Shown in pieces: positions 43,481-55,284 of a stretch of DNA of 64,000 nucleotides. A program made the position numbers and the translations under genes. Origin of the DNA: Charina bottae (Eukaryota > Chordata > Lepidosauria > Squamata > Charinaidae); NCBI GenBank assembly GCA_023362775.1, contig JALMGJ010000002.1:105971981-106035980 (forward strand). The letters run 5' to 3'. The notes below the pieces were generated by a model. The model was not told where the DNA came from. It did not search any database and worked only from the letters and a program-made list of their open reading frames with translations. Each line of letters begins with the position of its first letter. Position 1 is the stretch's first letter.

Positions 43481-44700
43481 CTTATTTAAATTGTTAAAGA
43501 TAAATGAAATCAGCCAACCCTAAAAGCAATCCAGATAAATATTCTTAGACCCTTATGGCACTTCAAAATAAACCAGAGCATTTACATATCCCCACAATGC
43601 ACACGGAGCTTTTTTCTTAAAAAAATCGAACAGCCCAACTGCCCCCCTCAAAAACTCTGACTTTTCTTCAGGAGACCTCCCATACATAATAACCCCTTCT
43701 TTTCCATGGCATTCCATCAGAAAATCAATTTCACTTATGATTTGCAACTCGATCTCTCCCTTTAATTTCTTTAACTTGACTATCCGATCTTCATCCAGCA
43801 TTTCAAAAAAAGTCCTGATCTCACTCTTAGAAGAAACATTTCTGTTGCTGTTAAATTCCTCAGTTCCCTCCACAACATCCCCAACCAGATGACACATTTT
43901 AGACCTCATATTTTCCACAATGTCCTGAATGCCTTGCATAAAAACTTGACAGGAATCAGTGAGAATCTGTTTAAAATCTCGGTGAAAGTCAGAGAAAGTC
44001 TGCTTAAACTCCTCCATGTCTCAAGCAGTAGATTATGGCGTCCCCTAGGAGCTTAACCATATCAAAGATATGAAAGAATTGCAGAATGTGTTTACACAAG
44101 TGAATGTATGATAACAGGCAGTCCCAGGGAAAGTAGCAGCAGAAAGCTGAAAGTTCAAAACAGCCGATTCAATGTGTAGGAAAATGCTAATATCTTCAAA
44201 TTTAGTACAAAAATAATAACAGGGAGACAATTATTTACTCTCAATCCTCCTTAATATTTGGATGAAAAACAAAGTCCAAAACTTAAAAAGATTTTTTAAA
44301 AAAAATTAATCCCAAAAATAACAATAAGCAACAAGAGAGCCCGCTTCTCCTTGCTGTAGAAAGCCTCTTAGGGTACGCATACTTAAAAGAAATATAAATT
44401 GGGTGATTTAGAAATGGGGTGGCCAGTTTTAGTGTCCCTTTAAGACTACAGTGCGGCTTGGAAATCCTGACGTCCCAGCCTCCCGACTGCTCTTACCAGT
44501 TGAGCATGAATGCAGTCTTCTGGATGTAAGCAGCCATCTGGAGGATAGATAGGGTGATTCCAGGTGTTTTCCTTATCTGGAAAACACTCCTGGGCTTCAG
44601 GAAAAACCTGCCTGAGCCCGAAAAAACTGCAGCTTTTTCAGTTCTGGCCGCTGAGCCCACGGGCACAGCTGTTCAATCTGCCATGTCCCCACTGGAAGTC
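43481..44700 (-). mobile_element. L1-like non-autonomous element (HAL1-like), copy 2
   Basis: The 5' end on the minus strand (44700) reads GACTTCCAGTGGGGACATGG, identical to copy 1 at 2595. The leader is colinear with copy 1 (GGCTCAGGCAGG...TTCCTGAAGCCC; AAAGGGACACTAA; CACCCCATTTCTAAATCACC; GCTTATTGTTATTTTTGGGA). The ORF follows at 44017-43553. The 3'UTR is cut about 70 bp after the stop, where a Bov-B tail begins. Confidence 0.72.
43553..44017 (-). CDS. 154-residue ORF of the L1-like non-autonomous element
   Basis: This frame is intact: ATG at 44017, stop at 43553-43555. It starts 'MEEFKQTFSDFHRDFKQILT', with further blocks 'DIVENMRSKMCHLVGDV', 'LDEDRIVKLKKLKGEIEL', 'KSEFLRGAVGLFDFFKKK' and 'WGYVNALVYFEVP'. 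It aligns along its whole length with the frame at 3283-3741. Retention of a full-length frame in both copies (one with a single stop) suggests the ORF is part of the master element. The N-terminal part may be a coiled coil, and I recognise no catalytic motif. It could derive from an L1 ORF1 N-terminus, but similarity to the ORF1p at 33606 is not visible. Confidence 0.6.
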   Translation of the reverse strand: MEEFKQTFSDFHRDFKQILTDSCQVFMQGIQDIVENMRSKMCHLVGDVVEGTEEFNSNRNVSSKSEIRTFFEMLDEDRIVKLKKLKGEIELQIISEIDFLMECHGKEGVIMYGRSPEEKSEFLRGAVGLFDFFKKKAPCALWGYVNALVYFEVP

Positions 44701-45197
44701 CCAGGTTTAAGCAATTTATTGAATATAAATTGTTGATTCAATCCTACTGCAAAATTTTGGAAAATCGTGTGAAATTGATGCTTTGGTTCAAAGTGTCCAA
44801 TCAGGTCAGTTCAATTTTCCTAATCTCTTTTTAAAAAACTGAGGTTTTTGATTTGAAGGCCTTTGATTTGATTCAGTAATTTGATCTGAACTGTCAATTT
44901 GGAAAATTAGTTCAGTTTGGAGATTTGGTCAAACTGCCTTCAAATCAAATCTCTAAATTAAATCTTTGCAAAGCCCTACCAGCAATTCAATGTTCATAAT
45001 GTCATTTGCTGTGCTTCAATGCTCCTGATTAGTTCCAACAAATCTTACAAAATCTGAACAACCGATACATGGAAATAGGTTTCCAAAATATCTTCAAGGA
45101 TGATGGTCAATTTAGCCTCTCTTTTTTTTCGCTTCATGGAAATCTTGTTGTACCCTAGGCTTGATTCTTGAGATCTCAGCCCCAACTAAAATCTACC
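44701..45197. other. Sequence with a possible decayed DNA transposon
   Basis: At about 44745-44985 there are many TTTGATTTGAAGGC / GCCTTCAAATCAAATC-type inverted pieces. The right end is AAATCTTTGCAAAGCCCTA, like termini of reptile hAT MITEs (TAGGGCTTTGCAAAG). The left end and target duplication could not be matched, so I do not call an element. Confidence 0.3.
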
Positions 45198-45205
45198 ATC
45201 ACTCT

Positions 45206-45482
45206 TAGGCTGACCATATTTCCTTGAAAGAAAAACGGGACCCTAACCTACCCATGGCTCGCAGGACAAAGTGGGCGTGAGTGTGCGTGCATGCACGCAC
45301 ACACTCTGTCTAACAGCCTCGCCGGCACCGTGGTCCCTGCGGTGCCCTGGCAAACGGGGCGGGTGGGCACTCTCTCATTGAGAACGGGACAAAATGGACA
45401 TTTTTATTAAAATGACGGGACGGTCGGGAATTGTTTAAAAAACGGGACTGTCCCTTTCAAAACGGGACATATGGTCAGCCTA
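45206..45482. mobile_element. hAT-type MITE, 8-bp TSD ATCACTCT
   Basis: The perfect 14-bp terminal inverted repeat TAGGCTGACCATAT occurs at both ends and identical ATCACTCT flanks it (45198-45205, 45483-45490). The interior has AACGGGAC repeats near both ends and a G+C-rich, CACGCAC-rich centre. It encodes no protein. Confidence 0.9.
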
Positions 45483-45490
45483 ATCACTCT

Positions 45491-48099
45491 CCATTCCATG
45501 TTTGAGTCCTGTGATTGAAGGGGTATTGATTTTATGACTGAGTGAATGGAACAGTTATGGTTTATTTGTTGAAAGACTGTAATCTAGACAAATAGGCCTC
45601 CAGTTTTTTTAAAAAAATCAATATAAAATGCAAATCATATTTAGTTTTAGTAGGAGTCCACACATGTGTTTTTCTCTCTGAAATGAGACCCTTTATGCAT
45701 TCCTCTTTCCTCTACACTTGCAGAGAAATTAAATCAAGCTTAAAGGTCTTAAATTGTTTTACATAATACCAACAGGATTCCCTTTTACTGCAATAAGCAC
45801 ATTGCCCAGTACAATATTCTTGTTTCACTGAAGACAGTATTTTAAGCAGACAATGAGCCTCAAAAGACTTGACATTTCTATTCACCAAGTGAGGGCAAGC
45901 GATTCTTCGCTCTTTTAAAGAGGAACTATTCCTTTGGGGCATGGGAGACTGGCAAAAAAAAAGTTTCAGGAAACACTAGCCAAGCTATAAAATGTATGGT
46001 TTTTTTTTAATTTTATTTTTTTGCAAATTTGCTGGCTTCTGCAAGTCACAAAGCAACAAGCCTTACTCCATTAGTATGACAGGTAGTGTTCTTACTAACA
46101 ACTGCTTTTTACTCCTTCTGACAAATGTGTTCTGTGCCATGGTTGATGTTTGTGTAGTAATTAGGACTGATGGATAGGGACGCCAATGCTGCCGAAAGTG
46201 CCCCCCGATTTAATGTGAGCGATTTGTCAAATGTGCTAAGATTGCATTGCTGACAGGCACAGCCAGGAAAGCACTTTGTCATCTTTCCACCAAGCAAGGT
46301 CACTCTGGCAGGGGATAGAAGGTTCCACCAATGAAATTTTCATGTTTATCGGTGATGTGCATGGCCTACTTTCAAAACTTGTTTATTTCCTTTTCAATGG
46401 CGATTCAAGTCTCTTCTGAGAAACTAGTTTTGCAACAGACATCTGTGAGGTGTTTTTTTTTTTAAGATAAAAGGCTATTTGAGTAAACATGCCTCTGTGG
46501 AAACATTCAGATCCATGGAAGAACTCATTGCCATATCTATGCAAAGAAAGCTTTGATTAACATTTAAGGTTAAAATCCAACCTATGAACTGATTTTAATG
46601 ATATCACTGAAAATGCTATGAATCTTAAATTGATTCACAGGGGTGGGAGTGGAGAATAAGTATGGGCCTAGTGGGTGTTTTCAAACATGGAATAAAATGC
46701 CACGAAATTCAATATAAGCAGTCAAGCCACACTGTCTCAATGCTAAGTTATTAAAGTAAGTGATAAGCCCAGTTGTTTAGCAAAATATGCAGATTTATCT
46801 TATATCCTAGATAACAATAGTTGGCCTTAATGGTGAAACATTGAACAATATTCTCCAGATCTTGGTAGCCTTATCGCTATGGAAAGTGGCAGCTATTCAT
46901 GTCAAAACTTGCACTATAAGCAAGGACAGTTTCATTTTCCAGTTCTGATCCAGCAAGTGATACTTTTCTTATTTTATCCTTATTTTATTTATTTAAATTT
47001 ATTAGCTGCCCAACTCCAACAGACTCTTTCATTGAAGACTTTCACAGAAGACTGCATGTAACTATACCTACATGGGTTGTTTAATGGTCACTGCATAAGC
47101 AATGGCTGAACTATGGTAATAAAGAAGTGCTACTTCATGATTGGATAAAATCTAGCTATTACTGATCAAAAGCAAACAGCAGGACCATTTTTAAGTGAAA
47201 GTCTCAATGTTATTGAAACTGTCTTGAAGATTCCTTGACTATCTTTTCACTATAGCATGCCAACTCTAATAACAGCCATCTCTGAAAATGAGATCTTTAT
47301 GATTTGTAACAAAATAATGGTATTACAGAATACTCTATTAATAAACATAGTCGCATATGGAAACTCGTAAAACAGACCAGTGAATCTCCCTAAAATTTCC
47401 CAGTTAAGAAAATGAGAGAGAGAATATCAGACAAACAAACAAACTTTGAACCGGATTTGAATTCTCTGGCTAGCTTTTGGCAAGCCACTATCTTTCAGCT
47501 TCAGTTCTCATAGTGCTATTGAAATATTTTGTCTGAATATGCTAAATTTATTGATGTATGAATGAATTCTTCTCAACATGCAGGAAAACAACTTATTTAA
47601 GTTTCAATATTATTCTGTGACATGCAACCAGATAGATATGATTAACAATAAAGGGCTATATTCCTGGGCACTTGTGCAAATCACGCAGATAAAGGCAGGC
47701 ATAACTTGAATTGTTTCAATTTGTTTAACAGCAACCTATCACTTAATGGAACTGGCAAGTTTTGTTTTGTTTTGTTTTTTAATTTGCTTGCTTTTTCATG
47801 TGGAACTAGCTGGCATGGTCAGTTAAATCACACTACAGTAAAAACTATTTTAAAAAATGTTCCAGCTGCATATACCTTTCTCCCTTCCATATTATGGTCT
47901 TCTAGAATTGAAGTAAAGAAGACCTAAAACTAGTTTTGTCCCAACTCTGGTGCAATAAAATATTTTATTTTAATAGTGGCACACTTTTCCAAATCACAAT
48001 CTTTTTTTTAGTGTCACTGGAAGCATTCTATGTACGATGAAAAGTTTTTGTTCAAACACCAACATTTCCAACATTCAGTAACATATAGTAGTAATGCCT
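45491..48099. other. Unique sequence, possible conserved non-coding blocks
   Basis: No mobile element or coding frame recognised in 2.6 kb. The part near 46160-46460 has balanced composition and no repeats, so it would be the first place to look for vertebrate conservation, but nothing in the sequence proves it. Confidence 0.35.
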
Positions 48100-48197
48100 T
48101 CTGTTGACCTTGGGAAGATCTACGTTCTAGTCAACCCTCAGCCACAGAGGTCACTGGATGGCTTTGGGTCAGTCATTCTCTCTCAGCCCAACCTACC
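48100..48197 (+). mobile_element. tRNA-SINE fragment
   Basis: It retains a B-box-like GTTCTAGTCAACC and the body TTTGGGTCAGTCATTCTCTC, then TCAGCCCAACCTACC, of the GAGCCAG-type SINE. The head is decayed, and the 3' side has become the purine-rich array that follows. Confidence 0.65.
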
Positions 48198-48297
48198 GAG
48201 GGAGAGGGAGAGGGAGAGGGAGAGGGAGAGGGAGAGGGAGAGGGAGAGGGAGAGGGAGAGGGAGAGGGAGAGGGAGAGGGAGAGGGAGAGGGAGAGA
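48198..48297 (+). repeat. (GGGAGA)n hexanucleotide array
   Basis: About 16 uninterrupted GGGAGA units follow the SINE fragment. The homopurine/homopyrimidine strand bias could favour triplex DNA. The 'RERERE' open frame across it is a by-product. Confidence 0.95.
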
Positions 48298-48495
48298 TCA
48301 ATCTTGTACAGGATGACCAAGGTAAAATATACTGTGGAACACCCCAGCATTGCTCATAGAATGACATACAAAATGGATTTCATGCTACTGTTACGAAAAA
48401 AAGTTACAGAGACGTACATATGAAAAATCCATTTAAAATCTGAAGGGAATTCTCCAGAGGAAAAAAGAAAAAAAAACATGAACTCTGTATTTTCG

Positions 48496-48496
<1 letters not shown>

Positions 48497-48535
<39 letters not shown>
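48497..48535. repeat. (AAT)n microsatellite
   Basis: Thirteen or so uninterrupted ATA units. Confidence 0.95.
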
Positions 48536-48536
<1 letters not shown>

Positions 48537-50902
48537 TCAAATACACACAGTTTTTATATATTTTTTATTTAGAAATATTTACCAACTGCCATTTTGCTAA
48601 AAATATCCAATCCAGTTAACAAAATCAGTTTCAAAGAAAAAAGAACAGGGATATATTAAAAATCTTAAAAATTATTTAAAAATCAGGTGACATATTTTTA
48701 GAAAGTAGCATATAATCCCAAGATAGTTCCATCAGAATTTTACAATAGAATAGACAAAAAGGTCAGAACATTGCAGATATATAATATATGCGTATAAGAG
48801 ATGGAAAAGCTTAAATATCTCCATACATGTAACAATATATTTTCTGAAAATTTATCACACTAGGATACACTAGATGAAACGTAGAACATACTGCCATGGA
48901 AATATTTGTCAGCCAATGTTATGTAGTATCATCTTAATTGGGTTAACTATAAGTAAGAGCATAGTTTAAAGAAATATTATTACCTTAAGCAAATTCACAG
49001 GCTGATTATAATCTACTCGCATACTGAGATCAAGGACATTGTTTCAATCCTGCTTATCAAATATTCAAGATTCATATTCCTGCTCTTATATATTCCTTGC
49101 TAAAGCTGCTCACTGCACAGGAAATGATATATTGAACTATCATATACATCAGACATTTTCAGGCAAAATGCTTAACAGTGCTCACTAAATATTAGAAGGA
49201 ACTTCCAAAATTGCTTAATGGGCTATGACTTCAGTCAATGAGTAGATTTTCTTCATCCATATAGTGTTTTTTTTAAAATGTAAGTGCTACCCATTACTAC
49301 AGAAAACAGTAGAAAAATAAATATCATCTAAAAAAGACCACAGTCCAGTTCACCTAAAATCAAGATACTTATTTTTAAATTACAGTATCTTTCTATTTTG
49401 AAGTAGATGTGCAATGTGCTTTAGAGAAAAGTGCATATAAAAATAATTATGCAGATACAAAGAGAGAGACACACACAGGAAGATTTAAAACAGGGAAAAA
49501 TAAGAGTGTTATATAATGATGAATTAAAACAGCACTGGATAGAAGTTTGTTTTAATAAGAGAAAGGATTTTTAATTGTTTACCCATATACATGTGGGAGT
49601 CAGACAGTTATTGACCACAAACATCAATGTTTTGCCATTTAATTATTTGCACAGTATTATATGGGAGTAAAGATTAAAACAAAAGAACAACATCCAACAT
49701 TAACTTAAAACAAACAAACAAAAAAACATTATGGGGGCATATTTCACTCAGGCTGGGGGGTGGGGGCAATGTTAAACCAACTTAGCAAAATGGGTGAAGG
49801 AATTCCACAGGCAGATTAAAGAAATAATGTTTTCATCTCATTATGTCTACCTTCATAATTATAAGAAACTCATCACCTTCTAGATGAATATGACATATAA
49901 TCATTTTTCCTGCATATTTTCTGAAGCAGGAAACCTAACAAGATATAAATGCTGCAGAGTAATTTAGGTTATTTGCACTTTTCATATCAAGTGGAGCTAG
50001 GATGATGTATAAAAGAAACAGAGGTAAGCTAAAAATATGTTCAAATGCTTGATTCATAACCAAATAAATAACAGTTCTCTCTAAGGAATGGAAGAGCAAA
50101 TATATTTAGATCTCCCCCTCAGAGGATAAGGGAGCTTCACTGGTAAAAACAAAAATATCAATCACAGAAGCATCCACTTCCATCTCAAATGTCATCACAA
50201 CTTAATGAACATTAACTCGTACCTAAAGAAACATGTGCAGATACTTTTCTTGCAAAGTTATCACAGAGTTTGAAATATATGGGGGAAAGATCCACTTCAT
50301 ACGCACATGCATTTAAACCACATTCTCCTAAACAGCTGTTCTGTATTTTTAACTGAGATACATCCTTATTCACACAACCAGTCTTTTCTATATTTATTGA
50401 GGATCACTGCATAGGCATTATTTACAAGTAATAACTACTATACTGAAGCCCTACTTTTCTTTATCTGTATGTCTAATATGAGTCAAATTGGGGATGTAGT
50501 CCAATATCAAGATACATTTAGTTGAGATGCCTCCCATAACAATATCAACCACCTGCCTTAGCATAAATCTTTAATACATAAAAGGCTGAAAAAATACACA
50601 ATTGATGATGGATACAGAGAAGGGAAAGTTGGGTGGGGGGGCAGTGATAACATGTGCATGATGATGACACATGCTTGATGATGCTATCAAGAAGTTGCTA
50701 TGATTGCATATTTTCATCACAACAGATACCAGTCCATAATTTGTGGCATTTGCTTGGTAACTTTGCATACATGCCATCATTTTGTCATTATCAGAGTTTC
50801 CTACAGACACTGTTTGCATTGGGTGAATGTATACATACTGTAGTACTAAAGCAGGAATTCCATGTAACATATTAAGCCAAAATCACATACTGGTTGGGTG
50901 TG
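48536..50902. other. Unique A+T-rich sequence
   Basis: No recognised mobile element or coding frame in 2.4 kb. Confidence 0.4.
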
Positions 50903-50917
50903 TACATTACACTATTA

Positions 50918-51224
50918 AAGGTAAAGGTTTTCCCCTGCACAGTCGTGTCCAACTCTAGGGGGCAGTGCTCATCTCCGTTTCTTAGCCGAAGAGCCAGCGT
51001 TGTCTGAAGACACTTCCGTGGTCATGTGGCCGGCATGACGCACATGGAACGCTGTTACCATCCCACTGAAGTGGTATCTATTTATCTACTTGCATTTGCA
51101 TGCTTTCGAATTGCTAGGTTGGCAAGAGCTGGGGTGAGTGCGGGAGCTTACTCGCTCAGGTCTCGAACCGCTGACCTTCTGATCAACAAGCCTGGCATCT
51201 TAACCACTGAGCCATTGCACCCCC
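50918..51224 (-). mobile_element. Sauria-type SINE, perfect 15-bp TSD
   Basis: TACATTACACTATTA flanks it exactly (50903-50917, 51225-51239). On the minus strand, it has head GGGGTGCAATGGCTCAGTGG, B box GGTTCGAGACC, core GCCAACCTAGCAATTCGAAA and GTAGATAAATAGATACCAC, and tail AGAGTTGGACACGACTGTGC then AGGGGAAAACCTTTACC. An intact TSD and A/B boxes indicate a relatively young insertion. Confidence 0.9.
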
Positions 51225-51239
51225 TACATTACACTATTA

Positions 51240-52334
51240 CTGGTATGCAATTATATTTTGGTAGTATGCCAATTTTAAACCTATGAAAACAATGTAGCAA
51301 AGGAAAGTAACCCCGCAGCTCTCATGGATCCTGTAGTACAATTCTTCCTTTAGTTACATAAAGCATTTCCTTCAAAGTAGGGTTTCCCTCTTCCAGCTAG
51401 ACTACGCAAAACAACATATCCCTAAATACAACTGACACTGTAGGCACTGTGAAAACCTTTCTTTTTGTCCAATCAGAATCATTTTAGCATAATCCCCAGG
51501 TACCAGCACCAGCAATTCTGCTACTCTTGAAAGACCTTCTCTGTATCAATGAAATTGATCAATTCAGTTACGGTTGACTTACCCATTAAAAACATTCAGG
51601 AGAAAGCACTTTCCTATTGCAAAACCATGCATCACAAGAAAAAAGGTTTAAAATGAAAATCAGTTTTTATATTACAGATACTCACTATGGTTATCCCATC
51701 CTGATGGCGAGACAATTCAAAATTGGTAACAGTTTCAGATATGAACTCATTCCAAATCCGAGCAGAAAGTTCAAATTCTTTAGTATGTTTTTGGTTTGAA
51801 ATTCAGGGGAAGAAAGAACATGAAATAACTTTGAGGGCCAAAATTATTTTCAAGTGTCAAGGGCTAAAATTACTTGTAAGTTTCTTAAATTGTGAATTTT
51901 TCCCTTCCCTTCCCTTCCCTTCCCTCCCCTCCCCTCCCCTCCCCTCTTTTCTTTGTTTTGCCACAACCAGCTCACAACCTGTCATCTCTCCTTCCACAAT
52001 GCCCTTCAAAATACAGCTACAGTACATCATCGTATAATATCATACCAAGGGCGGTGTGTGTGTGTGCGCAGGGTTTAGAGAAGCTCTATCACTATTGACA
52101 CTTAATCATTTTGGTTGCCCTTCTCTACATTTCTCCAACATGTGCTTTCTGAATCATCACAACCAGAATTGTATGCCTGTACAACTGTATTCCAAAGGCA
52201 GATATACACAGATTTGAATATAGGCATTATAAAATTGGCAGTTTTATTTTTAGTCCTGTTCCTAATGATGCCAACATGAAATTTGCCTTTTTCACAGGCA
52301 ACACACATTGAATCAACAACTTTATTGAATCATC
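51240..52334. other. Unique sequence
   Basis: No recognised element other than the pyrimidine repeat at 51900-51946. Confidence 0.4.
51900..51946. repeat. (CCCTT)n/(CCCCT)n repeat
   Basis: TTCCC units change to TCCCC units in a 47-bp homopyrimidine tract. Confidence 0.93.
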
Positions 52335-52342
52335 CACTATAG

Positions 52343-52680
52343 CAGGGCTCCCCAACCCCCGGGCCATGGACCGGTACCGCTCCGTGGCCTGTTAGGACCC
52401 GGCCCATACACCTCCGTCCACGCCATCCCATCCACTTACCACTTCCATCTGCGCCATCCCGAAACCATCCTCCCCCCAGTCTGTGGAAAAATTGTCTTCC
52501 ACAAAACCAGTCCCTGGTGTCAAAAAGGTTATTAGGAACCGGGCCGCACACTTCCGTCCGCGCCATCCCATCCGCTTACCACTTCCGTCCGCGCCATCCC
52601 AAAACCATCACCCCCTGGTCTGTGGAAAAATTGTCTTCCACAAAACCGGTCCCTGGTACCAAAAAGGTTGGGGACCACTG
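52343..52680. mobile_element. hAT-type MITE, 8-bp TSD CACTATAG
   Basis: Identical CACTATAG flanks it (52335-52342, 52681-52688). The left end is CAGGGCTCCCCAACCCCCGG and the right end on the minus strand is CAGTGGTCCCCAACCTTTTT. The interior contains a tandem duplication of ~145 bp (ATTGTCTTCCACAAAACC and GTCCGCGCCATCCCATCCGC occur twice). It encodes no protein. Confidence 0.9.
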
Positions 52681-52775
52681 CACTATAGGACCCAAGAACA
52701 TTTTCCTGGTTAATTATATAACCCATCAGTTTATATGTGAAATGAGGCTTTTTGACCCAACATACATCATTTGGA

Positions 52776-52985
52776 GAGCCAGTTTGGTGTCGTGGTTAAG
52801 GCATCAGGATAGAAACTGGGAGACCGTGAGACCCTTGGGTACAAAGGGTGACCTTGGGCCAGTCATTTTCTCTCCACCCTAGGAAGAAGGCAATGGCAAA
52901 CCACTTTTGAAAAACCTTGCCGAGAAAACTGCAGGGACTTGTCCAGGCAGTCTTCAAGAATCGGACACGATTGAATGAATTAAAA
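52776..52985 (+). mobile_element. tRNA-SINE: GAGCCAG head with Bov-B-type tail
   Basis: The head GAGAGCCAGTTTGGTGTCGT is that of the SINEs at 1620 and 9644. The body then changes to AGAAGGCAATGGCAAACCAC, CTTGCCGAGAAAACTGCAGG and GTCCAGGCAGTC, and the element ends AATCGGACACGATTGAATGA plus A-rich tail, a Bov-B-type terminus. Confidence 0.78.
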
Positions 52986-53569
52986 AAAATTAAAAAATCA
53001 TTTTACACTTATATAAGCTCACTGCATTAACCATACTGTTGACCATTCAATCTTCTGGAGTGTTCACAGTCACTTCTAATTTTACCACCCTAAACAGTTT
53101 GGTGTCATCTGCAAATTTGGCAAACTCACTTATCTATAAGTCCATATAATTTATGAACAAGTTTCAAAAGCACTGATCCTATTACAAATCCTTCTTGCTT
53201 CCTTCCGCTGAGAAATTGGTCATCTATTCATACTCTGTGGTTTATTTTAACCAGCTAACAATCTGGCAGGGGTGGAGTGGGGTAGGGGTAATAGTGGTTC
53301 CTGGCAGAGATGAGAGAAGAATGCTGGGAGTGTACATCAAGAGTACAGTATATAGTCCCAGCAGGGTTACCCAAGGCATGAAGGCCATACCAGCTGCCCT
53401 AAAGCAACCAGGCACCTACAGTATATCAGGCAGCAGCCATATAGGAAGATGCTAGAGGTGGATGATCAATTTAGCAACAGTGACAAAGGCATAATTCCAT
53501 ACTGTGCAGGATAAGATAGTAATAAACTACTCCTGTATTTTACCAAGAAACTATATGGATAGAACCATG
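52986..53569. other. Unique sequence
   Basis: Nothing recognised. Confidence 0.4.
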
Positions 53570-53784
53570 GACCCATGCTTCTCCTGTCTGGTTAGGCCTC
53601 CTGGGAGGTTGCATGTGGTTGGGTCTAAGTGGTGGTAAATGCCTCTTTGTGGGAGGGGGTGGTTCTGCCAGCCTTGAAAGAGGCAGTGGTTTGTCCACTC
53701 AAGAGGCCATCCTTGGACTCTATGGTTTTGGTTAACTTCCATCCAGTCTCCAACCTTCCCTTTTAAGGGAGGGTTCTTGAGAGG

Positions 53785-55284
53785 GTGGTAAGCTCCCAGC
53801 TACAGAGGGCCTTGGATGAAGCTGATTATCTGGACCCTTTTCAGTCAGGATTCAGGCCAGGCTATAGTACTGAGACAGAATTAGTCACATTTGTGGATGA
53901 CTTTTGGAGGGCTCGGGATGGGGGTGGTGTGTCCATCCTGGCCCTTCTGGATCTCTCAGCAGCTTTTGATACCATTGGCCATGGTATCTTGCTGGACCAG
54001 CTCCAGGTACTGGGAGTGGGGTCACTGTTTTGCAGTGGTTCTCCTCCTTTCTCTGTGGCTGGTACCAGACAGTGCTGGTGGGGGAGGAAAGGTCCAGCCC
54101 TAGGCCTCTATTATGTGGGGTGCCTCAGGGCTCAAGTCTCTCTCCCTTCCAATTTAACATCTATATGAAGCCACTGGGAGAGGTCATTCACTGTCATGGG
54201 GTTCAGTGTCATCAGTATGCTGATGATACCCAATTATACATCTCTACCCCATGCCAGGCAAGTGATGCTGCTCAGGTGCTGGCTCAGTGTCTGGAGGCTG
54301 TAAGGGCCTAGATGAGGAGAAACCGGCTGCAGCTCAACCCTAGCAAGATGTAGTGGTTGTGGGGTTTGCCCCCCCCCCCTGGGGTCAGGAGAGTTGACAT
54401 CTCTGACTCTGGATAGGGTAACACTCCCCCGTACAGATCTGTTTGGGGCTACTCTTGGACTCACAGCTCCTGCTGGAAGAGCAGGTGGCAGCTGTGGCCA
54501 GGGAGGCCTTTTGTCAGCCCTCCCACATAGACCAGGCAGGAAACATGACCAGATGAGCTAGTTCTACTTTATTGTAAGGCTACATGAACAGATTCTTGCA
54601 AGTCTGAAAGTAAAAATATCCCGCCGTCTCCTTTACAGCCTGAGAAGCTAGGGAGTGTCCCTTCTGGGCCTCTTGCTCTGCCCACTATCCAGCTGTGGGC
54701 TATGCCCTCTCTTTTCTGACCATTCCCTAGGCAGCATGTCCCAAGGTCTTTCCCACATACTATTACACTTTTGCACAAATCCATCTTGTGTGCCAACTGC
54801 GCCAATTCCTGGACTGGGAGGCCTTGCTCATAGTCACCCATGCCTTTCTCACCTCCCACTTGGATTACTGTAATGCACTCTACATGGGCTGCCCTTGAAG
54901 ACCATCCAGAAGCTGCAACTGGTCCAGAATGCAGTGGCACATGCAGTTTTGGGTGCCCCTCAGTTCACCTGAGTAACACCACTGCTATGTGAGCTGCACT
55001 GGCTTCCAGTTGCTTTCTGGGTGCAATTCGTGGTGCTGGTTATCACCTTTAAAGCCCTACATGGCACAGGGCCATGTTACCTCTCCCTGAGGTTAGCTAG
55101 GATGGTTGTGCTACAGGTCCCCTCCCTTAAATGTTGCCATCTGATGGGACCTCAGAGGTGTGCCTCCTTGGTGGCTGCCCCAGTCCTTTGGAACAGCCTC
55201 CCACCAGAGATCAGAGGGACCCCTACCCTTTTAGTCTTCTGGAGGGCTGTGAAGACCTGGCTCTTCCCCCAATCATTGGACTAG
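53785..55284 (+). pseudogene. L2 reverse transcriptase, frameshifted
   Basis: Blocks in order: 'LDPFQSGFRPGYSTETELVT', 'ILALLDLSAAFDTIGHGILL' (53785-54010), a frameshift near 54030, 'LLCGVPQGSSLSPFQFNIYM', and 'CHQYADDTQLYIS' with YADD at 54216-54227. After 54311 the frame is lost, and the LTR lies in the region corresponding to 'VARRAFAQL'. Beyond the LTR, 'DYCNALYMG', 'FKALHGTGPCYL' and 'FWRAVKTWLF' are recognisable to 55284. Confidence 0.8.
54512..54767 (-). mobile_element. 256-bp solo LTR inside L2, TSD CTTTT
   Basis: Same family as 38033-38299. On the minus strand it starts TGTAATAGTATGTGGG, has AATAAAG and ends GGAGGGCTGACA. CTTTT occurs at 54508-54512 (overlapping the terminal T by one base) and 54768-54772, so the duplication is 4-5 bp. 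Rejoining the flanks restores the L2 'GGCCTTTTGCACAA' context. Confidence 0.75.

Noticed and set aside
48094..48423. 109-codon frame with an Arg-Glu repeat
   Set aside because: Direct translation of (GGGAGA)n joined to a SINE fragment.
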